64,000 nucleotides of DNA from Bog-473 sp963783965. Its GTDB lineage: Bacteria > Actinomycetota > Acidimicrobiia > Acidimicrobiales > RAAP-2. Positions 59,941 to 64,000 of the stretch are shown here, piece after piece. Made by a program: the position numbers and the translations under genes. The notes beneath the pieces were generated by a model that was given only the letters and a program-made list of their open reading frames with translations, was not told the origin of the DNA and did not search any database. The number at the start of each line of letters is the position of its first letter. The first letter of the stretch is position 1. The stretch lies in NCBI GenBank assembly GCA_963783965.1, contig CAWAPQ010000003.1, positions 434,001 to 498,000 on the forward strand. The letters run 5' to 3'.

Positions 59941-60528
59941 ATGAGCGTCCGCCATGCCCTGTTGGCCCTCCTGAGCGAGGGGCCCAAGTACGGGCTGCAG
60001 CTGCGGCAGGAGTTCGAGTCCCGCACCGGTGAGGTGTGGCCGCTCAACGTCGGGCAGGTCTACACGACCCTGCAACGCCTCGAGCGTGACGGCCTGGTCG
60101 AGTCCGACGACAACAGCGAAGAGGGCCCGCAGAAGGGCTTCCACATCACCCAGGAGGGTGCGGACGAGCTCGGGCAGTGGTTGCGCACCCCGCCCGACTT
60201 CTCGTCGCCGCCGCGTGACGAGCTGGTGATCAAGGTCCTGGTGGCCATGGGGCTCCCGGGTGTCGACGTCCACGAGGTCGTCCAGGTGCACCGGCGCTAC
60301 CTCGTGGAGCTGATGCAGCAGTGGACGCGGCTCAAGGAGGACGAGTCGCGCCTCGATCTCAACTTCGCCCTGGTGGTCGACGCCGAGTTGTTCCGGCTCG
60401 ACTCGCTGATCCGATGGTTGGACACGGCCGACGGCCGTCTCAAGAGAGCGGCGGCGGGCGAAGATGCGCCGGCTGCACCGTCGTTCCCCCTGCCCAAGGC
60501 CCGGCGCAGGGTAGGAGCCCCCGAATGA
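59941..60528 (+). CDS. PadR-family transcriptional regulator
   Basis: The 195-residue protein has a winged helix (RHALLALLSEGPKYGLQLRQ, NVGQVYTTLQRLERDGLVE, GFHITQEGADEL). A C-terminal helical domain for dimerisation (LMQQWTRLKEDESRLDLNFA) and a flexible basic end follow. PadR proteins commonly repress a neighbouring efflux ABC system and respond to its substrate. The ABC ATPase gene overlaps its stop (ATGA) and the permease follows likewise, so regulator and exporter form one operon under the palindrome upstream. Confidence 0.92.
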   Translation: MSVRHALLALLSEGPKYGLQLRQEFESRTGEVWPLNVGQVYTTLQRLERDGLVESDDNSEEGPQKGFHITQEGADELGQWLRTPPDFSSPPRDELVIKVLVAMGLPGVDVHEVVQVHRRYLVELMQQWTRLKEDESRLDLNFALVVDAELFRLDSLIRWLDTADGRLKRAAAGEDAPAAPSFPLPKARRRVGAPE

Positions 60529-61247
60529 GCTACCTCGAGCTACGCGACATCTCCAAGGTCTACGGGGAGGGAGCCACCGAGGTGCTGGCCCTGCAACACA
60601 TCGACCTGTCCGTCGAGTCCGGCTCCCTGGTGGCGGTCATGGGCGCCAGCGGCTCGGGCAAGAGCACGCTGTTGACGATCGCCGGCAGCCTGGAGGACGC
60701 CACGAGCGGCGAGGTCTCCATCGGCGGTCGTGCGCTCTCCACGCTCTCGCGCAACGGCAAGGCGCGGCTGCGCCGCCAGTCCATCGGGTACGTCTTCCAG
60801 GACTACAACCTGCTGGCCGGGCTCAGCGCGGTGGAGAACGTCTCCCTGCCGCTCGAGCTGGACGGCGTGTCAGCCCGCAAGGCCCAGGCAACGGCCCTCG
60901 AGTCGCTCGATGCCTTCGGGCTGACGGACCGCGCATCGCACTACCCCGACCAGCTGTCCGGCGGCGAGCGCCAGCGCGTCGCCATCGCCCGCGCCGTGGT
61001 CGGGGGGCGCCAGCTCCTCCTGGCCGACGAGCCCTCCGGCGCGCTGGACTCGACCAACGCCGAGGGCGTGATGCGGCTGATCCTGGCGGCCTGCCACCGG
61101 GGCCTGGCGGCCGTGGTGGTGACCCACGACGCGCAGCTGGCGTCGTGGGCCGACCGCGTGATCTTCCTGCGCGACGGCCGCATCGTCGACCAGACGCTGC
61201 CGCTCGAGAGCGCCGAGACATTCCTCGCGGACGTCCGGCACCAATGA
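60525..61247 (+). CDS. ABC exporter ATP-binding subunit (MacB/LolD type)
   Basis: The 240-residue ATPase has LELRDISKVYGEGATEVLAL, Walker A GASGSGKST, the Q-loop GYVFQDYNLLAGLSAVENV, signature LSGGERQRVAIARA, Walker B LLLADEPSGALDS and the H-loop VVVTHDAQLA. These are typical for the MacB/LolD/FtsE group that pairs with FtsX-type permeases, such as the one encoded next (ATGA overlap). It is predicted to power export of a drug, peptide or lipid. Confidence 0.95.
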   Translation: MSYLELRDISKVYGEGATEVLALQHIDLSVESGSLVAVMGASGSGKSTLLTIAGSLEDATSGEVSIGGRALSTLSRNGKARLRRQSIGYVFQDYNLLAGLSAVENVSLPLELDGVSARKAQATALESLDAFGLTDRASHYPDQLSGGERQRVAIARAVVGGRQLLLADEPSGALDSTNAEGVMRLILAACHRGLAAVVVTHDAQLASWADRVIFLRDGRIVDQTLPLESAETFLADVRHQ

Positions 61248-63841
61248 GCGTCGGCGTCCTCGAGCGGCCGGCCACCGGATCGGCCCCCGCGCCGAGCACC
61301 GGTGGCCTCGCGGCCCGCCGGGCCATGGTCCGTTGGGCGTGGCGCCTGTTCCGGCGCGAGTGGCGCCAACAGCTGCTCATCCTCATTCTGATCATCGTGG
61401 CCGTGGCGGCCGTCGTCGTCGGCGCCGCGGTGGCGGTCAACACGCCGCCCGCCGCCAACGCGGGCTTCGGCAAGGCCGACGACCTGGCGACGTTCAACCT
61501 GTCGGCTCCCACGGGCAAGGCGCCGTCGGTGAGCCTCCCGCACGTTGCAGCGCAGATCGCCGCGCTCGAGCACCGCTACGGCAGGGTCGAGGTCATTGAG
61601 AACCAGACGTTCAGCGTTCCCGGCTCCAGCGGGACGTACCAGCTGCGGTCCCAGGACCCACACGGCCCCTACGGCGGTCCCATGCTGCAGCTGCTCTCGG
61701 GGCACTACCCGACCGGGTCCGATCAGATCGCCGTCACCCCCGGGTTGGCGTCGGAGCTCAACGTCGCCGTCGGCGACATCTGGCCCCAGGGCGGCAAGAC
61801 CGTCGTCGGCATTGTGCAGAACCCCCAGAGCCTGCTCGACGAATTCGCCCTGGTCCCGCCCGGGCAGGTGACGAATCCGACCCAGGTGAGCGTCCTCTTC
61901 GACGCGCCCGGCGTCGACCCGGGCCGCATCGGGTCCAACGTCACCACGCCGAGCCAGAACGGCAACGCCAACTCGTTCAACCCCGACACCATTGTCCTGG
62001 CGTTGGCGACGGTCGGCATGCTCCTGATCGCCCTGGTGTCCATCGGCGGCTTCACGGTGCTGGCCCAGCGCCGCATGCGAGCCCTCGGGATGCTCGAGTC
62101 GATGGGAGCGACCGACCGCAACGTCCGGCTCGTCCTTGAGGCCAATGGCGTCATCGTCGGCGCGGTGGGCGCCGTGGTCGGCCTCGCGCTGGGCTTTGCG
62201 GCGTGGGTGGCCTACCGCCCGCACAACGAGCAGAGCGCGCACCACCTCATCGCGACGTTCGCCCTGCCCTGGAACGTGATCGTGCCGGCGATGGTGCTCG
62301 CCGTCATCGCCACCTTCTTCGCCGCCAGCTACCCGGCCCGCGCCATCACGCGCGTCCCCGTCGTCGCCGCCCTGGCCGGGCGCCCCGCCCCTCCGCGCCA
62401 GATCCACCGCTCGTTCGTCCCGGGCGTCATCGCACTGGCGGTGGGGTTCGTGTTCTTCTCCCTCTCGGGCGCAGGGCACGAGGGGAGCGGCGTGATCTGG
62501 TTGATTCCCGGGTTCATCGCGCTGGTGGCGGGAATCATCCTCGTGGCACCGTTCTTCCTGGCCCTGTTGGCCCGGGTGGGGGGACGGTCTCCCATCGCCA
62601 TCCGACTGCCCCTGCGGGACATGGCGCGCTACCGGGCCCGGTCCGGCTCGGCCCTCTCGGCCATCAGCGTGGGCGTGCTGATCGCCGTGATCATCTGCGC
62701 CGTCGCCGTCGCCCGCTACTCCAACGTCTTCGACTACGTCGGCCCGAACCTGGCAGCGAACCAGCTGAACGTCTACAGCCCACCGCCCGCCGGGACCGAG
62801 CTCTTCAGCCCGGGACAGAGCAGTCCCCAGACTGCGCCGGCACCGCCGAGCGTGCAGTCGCAGGAGGCGACGGTCTCTTCCATCGCGAGCTCCGTCGACG
62901 CCACCCACGTCCTCGAGCTCGTCGCTACGCCGGTCGGCCTGCAGAACCCCAGTGGGAACGGGCGCCAGTGGAGCGGCCCCATCTACGTGGCGACGCCGGC
63001 ACTGTTACGCGCCTACGGGATCGACCCGTCGTCCATCCCCTCGAACGTCGACATTCTCAGCTCGCGCCCCGGGCTCTCGGGCTCGGGCGTGCAGTTGACC
63101 TACGGCGGCGGCGGCAAGGGCGGTGGCGAGCTGGTCGGGCCCGGCTCGGGGCCGGGCGGGAACGGGGGCCCCGGTCCGGGCAACACGAACTCCTGCTCCC
63201 CCGGCTCCTGCGTCGCCCACCCGCTGGTGCTCCAGGAGAGCCGGCTGCCCACCGGCACGTCGGCCCCGAACACGCTCATCACCGAGAGCGCGTTGCGCCG
63301 GCTGCACGTGGCAGACCAGAACAGCTTGGGGGGATGGCTGCTCCAGGCCAACGGACCGATCAGCACGGTCCAGATCATGAACGCCCAAGCGACCGCGGCC
63401 ACCAACGACTTGAGCATTGAGTCGAAGAACGACGCACCCAGCTCGGCCGAGATAGTGAACTGGGCCACCGTGTTCGGCATCGCCCTCGCCCTCGGCATTC
63501 TCGCCATGAGTGTGGGCCTGATCCGCAGCGAGACGGCCTCCGAGTTACGGACGCTCACCGCCGCCGGTGCCAGCTCGCGCACCCGGCGCAGCCTGACGGC
63601 GGTCACCGCCGGCGGCCTGGCCTTCCTGGGCGCGCTACTCGGGATCGTGGCCGCCTACGTCGGGCTGTTCGGCTGGTTCCGCTCGAACGCGATGGAGGGC
63701 GGCCTGTCGGACGTCATCGATCACGTCCCGTGGAGCAACCTGTTCCTCATTCTGATCGCCATGCCGGTGGCCGCCACGCTCGTCGGCTGGGTCCTGGCCG
63801 GCCGGGACCCGACGGGCATCGGCACCCGACCGATGGAGTAG
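61244..63841 (+). CDS. ABC transporter permease with two FtsX domains
   Basis: The 865-residue protein has a first helix at about 45-65, a large extracytoplasmic MacB-like region, and FtsX helices from about 250 (VLALATVGMLLIALVSIGGF, RMRALGMLESMGATDRNVRL). More helices lie in the middle. A second outer loop carries a Gly/Pro-rich insert (GGGGKGGGELVGPGSGPGG) with one Cys pair, and a C-terminal FtsX domain follows (EIVNWATVFGIALALGILAM, RTLTAAGASSRTRRSLTAVT). It is the partner of the ATPase encoded directly upstream. The substrate is unknown. Confidence 0.92.
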   Translation: MSVGVLERPATGSAPAPSTGGLAARRAMVRWAWRLFRREWRQQLLILILIIVAVAAVVVGAAVAVNTPPAANAGFGKADDLATFNLSAPTGKAPSVSLPHVAAQIAALEHRYGRVEVIENQTFSVPGSSGTYQLRSQDPHGPYGGPMLQLLSGHYPTGSDQIAVTPGLASELNVAVGDIWPQGGKTVVGIVQNPQSLLDEFALVPPGQVTNPTQVSVLFDAPGVDPGRIGSNVTTPSQNGNANSFNPDTIVLALATVGMLLIALVSIGGFTVLAQRRMRALGMLESMGATDRNVRLVLEANGVIVGAVGAVVGLALGFAAWVAYRPHNEQSAHHLIATFALPWNVIVPAMVLAVIATFFAASYPARAITRVPVVAALAGRPAPPRQIHRSFVPGVIALAVGFVFFSLSGAGHEGSGVIWLIPGFIALVAGIILVAPFFLALLARVGGRSPIAIRLPLRDMARYRARSGSALSAISVGVLIAVIICAVAVARYSNVFDYVGPNLAANQLNVYSPPPAGTELFSPGQSSPQTAPAPPSVQSQEATVSSIASSVDATHVLELVATPVGLQNPSGNGRQWSGPIYVATPALLRAYGIDPSSIPSNVDILSSRPGLSGSGVQLTYGGGGKGGGELVGPGSGPGGNGGPGPGNTNSCSPGSCVAHPLVLQESRLPTGTSAPNTLITESALRRLHVADQNSLGGWLLQANGPISTVQIMNAQATAATNDLSIESKNDAPSSAEIVNWATVFGIALALGILAMSVGLIRSETASELRTLTAAGASSRTRRSLTAVTAGGLAFLGALLGIVAAYVGLFGWFRSNAMEGGLSDVIDHVPWSNLFLILIAMPVAATLVGWVLAGRDPTGIGTRPME

Positions 63842-63847
63842 GCGGCC

Positions 63848-64000
63848 GTGACCCTCCGCAGCGGCGCCGCGCCTGTGACGAGCGGGACCCCCTCGCCGAT
63901 TCCGAGCAGTGCGAGAGCCCACGTCGGCCGGACGCGTGCCCGCTTCGCCGTCCACCTTGGTCTCCTGGCGGCCTTCGCCGCCTCGCTGGCCACCGTGACG
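63848..64000 (+). CDS. Start of a further gene, probable membrane protein (cut by window end)
   Basis: From GTG 63848, 6 bp after the permease stop, 51 codons stay open to the window edge. A polar Ser/Pro/Ala leader is followed by GRTRARFAVHLGLLAAFAAS, the start of a membrane helix. The short spacing suggests it belongs to the padR-ABC operon. The family cannot be told. Confidence 0.5.
   Translation, partial: MTLRSGAAPVTSGTPSPIPSSARAHVGRTRARFAVHLGLLAAFAASLATVT

Overview
The window is one stretch of a high-GC Gram-positive chromosome. Mycothiol S-conjugate amidase (mca), two putative F420-dependent enzymes, an actinobacterial PspA/HtpX/PspAB operon, many GTG starts and probable leaderless promoters point to Actinomycetota. 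Acidimicrobiia is my best guess from the overall gene set (inference only). I found no tRNA, rRNA or CRISPR array.

Bases 1 to about 13,700 look like an accessory region. Genes are mostly single, intergenic gaps are wider, and base composition is less GC-rich and less uniform than further right. It holds a partial methyltransferase at the left edge, a small HTH protein, a MerR-PP2C fusion, a second methyltransferase, a SUKH-like remnant, an amidohydrolase, an F420-type flavin-fold enzyme, a cell-surface choice-of-anchor-A protein with an LPxTG-like tail, an APH-type kinase, a lone Clp N-domain protein and a secreted seven-repeat protein. Between 10.5 and 12.4 kb there is a damaged second copy of yifB next to a badly decayed IS256-family transposase. 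A Fur/PerR regulator with two candidate Fur-type boxes then precedes katG.

From about 16 kb the sequence is dense and operonic: yifB-dprA (DNA uptake/processing), an acyltransferase-SGNH protein, two small exported paralogues, a histidine kinase/response regulator pair, fumC with a pterin-4a-carbinolamine dehydratase, a tyrosine phosphatase, pspA-htpX-pspAB (envelope stress), mca, a ydjC/purE/purK run, an F420-type oxidoreductase, a DsbA-like protein, a PAP2 phosphatase and a RecB-type nuclease. At 39-46 kb lies an acyl-CoA dehydrogenase divergent from an overlapping gene chain: enoyl-CoA hydratase, carboxylase beta, biotin-carboxylase/BCCP alpha and AtuA. This is a leucine/isovalerate or acyclic-terpene type degradation module. 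Its alpha subunit is split by an apparent one-base frameshift in a C run.

The right end (46-64 kb) carries a channel-like membrane protein, a zinc alcohol dehydrogenase, clpS followed by a transposase scrap, a TetR-SDR-membrane protein operon, a divergent MFS exporter/ABC-F pair, a Tat-exported solute-binding protein, a peroxiredoxin, a GH16 glycosidase, an ArsR-SRPBCC fusion, and a PadR-controlled ABC exporter. Clear inverted repeats sit upstream of the TetR, ArsR and PadR genes. Eleven genes of the core part have a TAnnnT box only 5-8 nt upstream of the start codon, which suggests leaderless transcripts.
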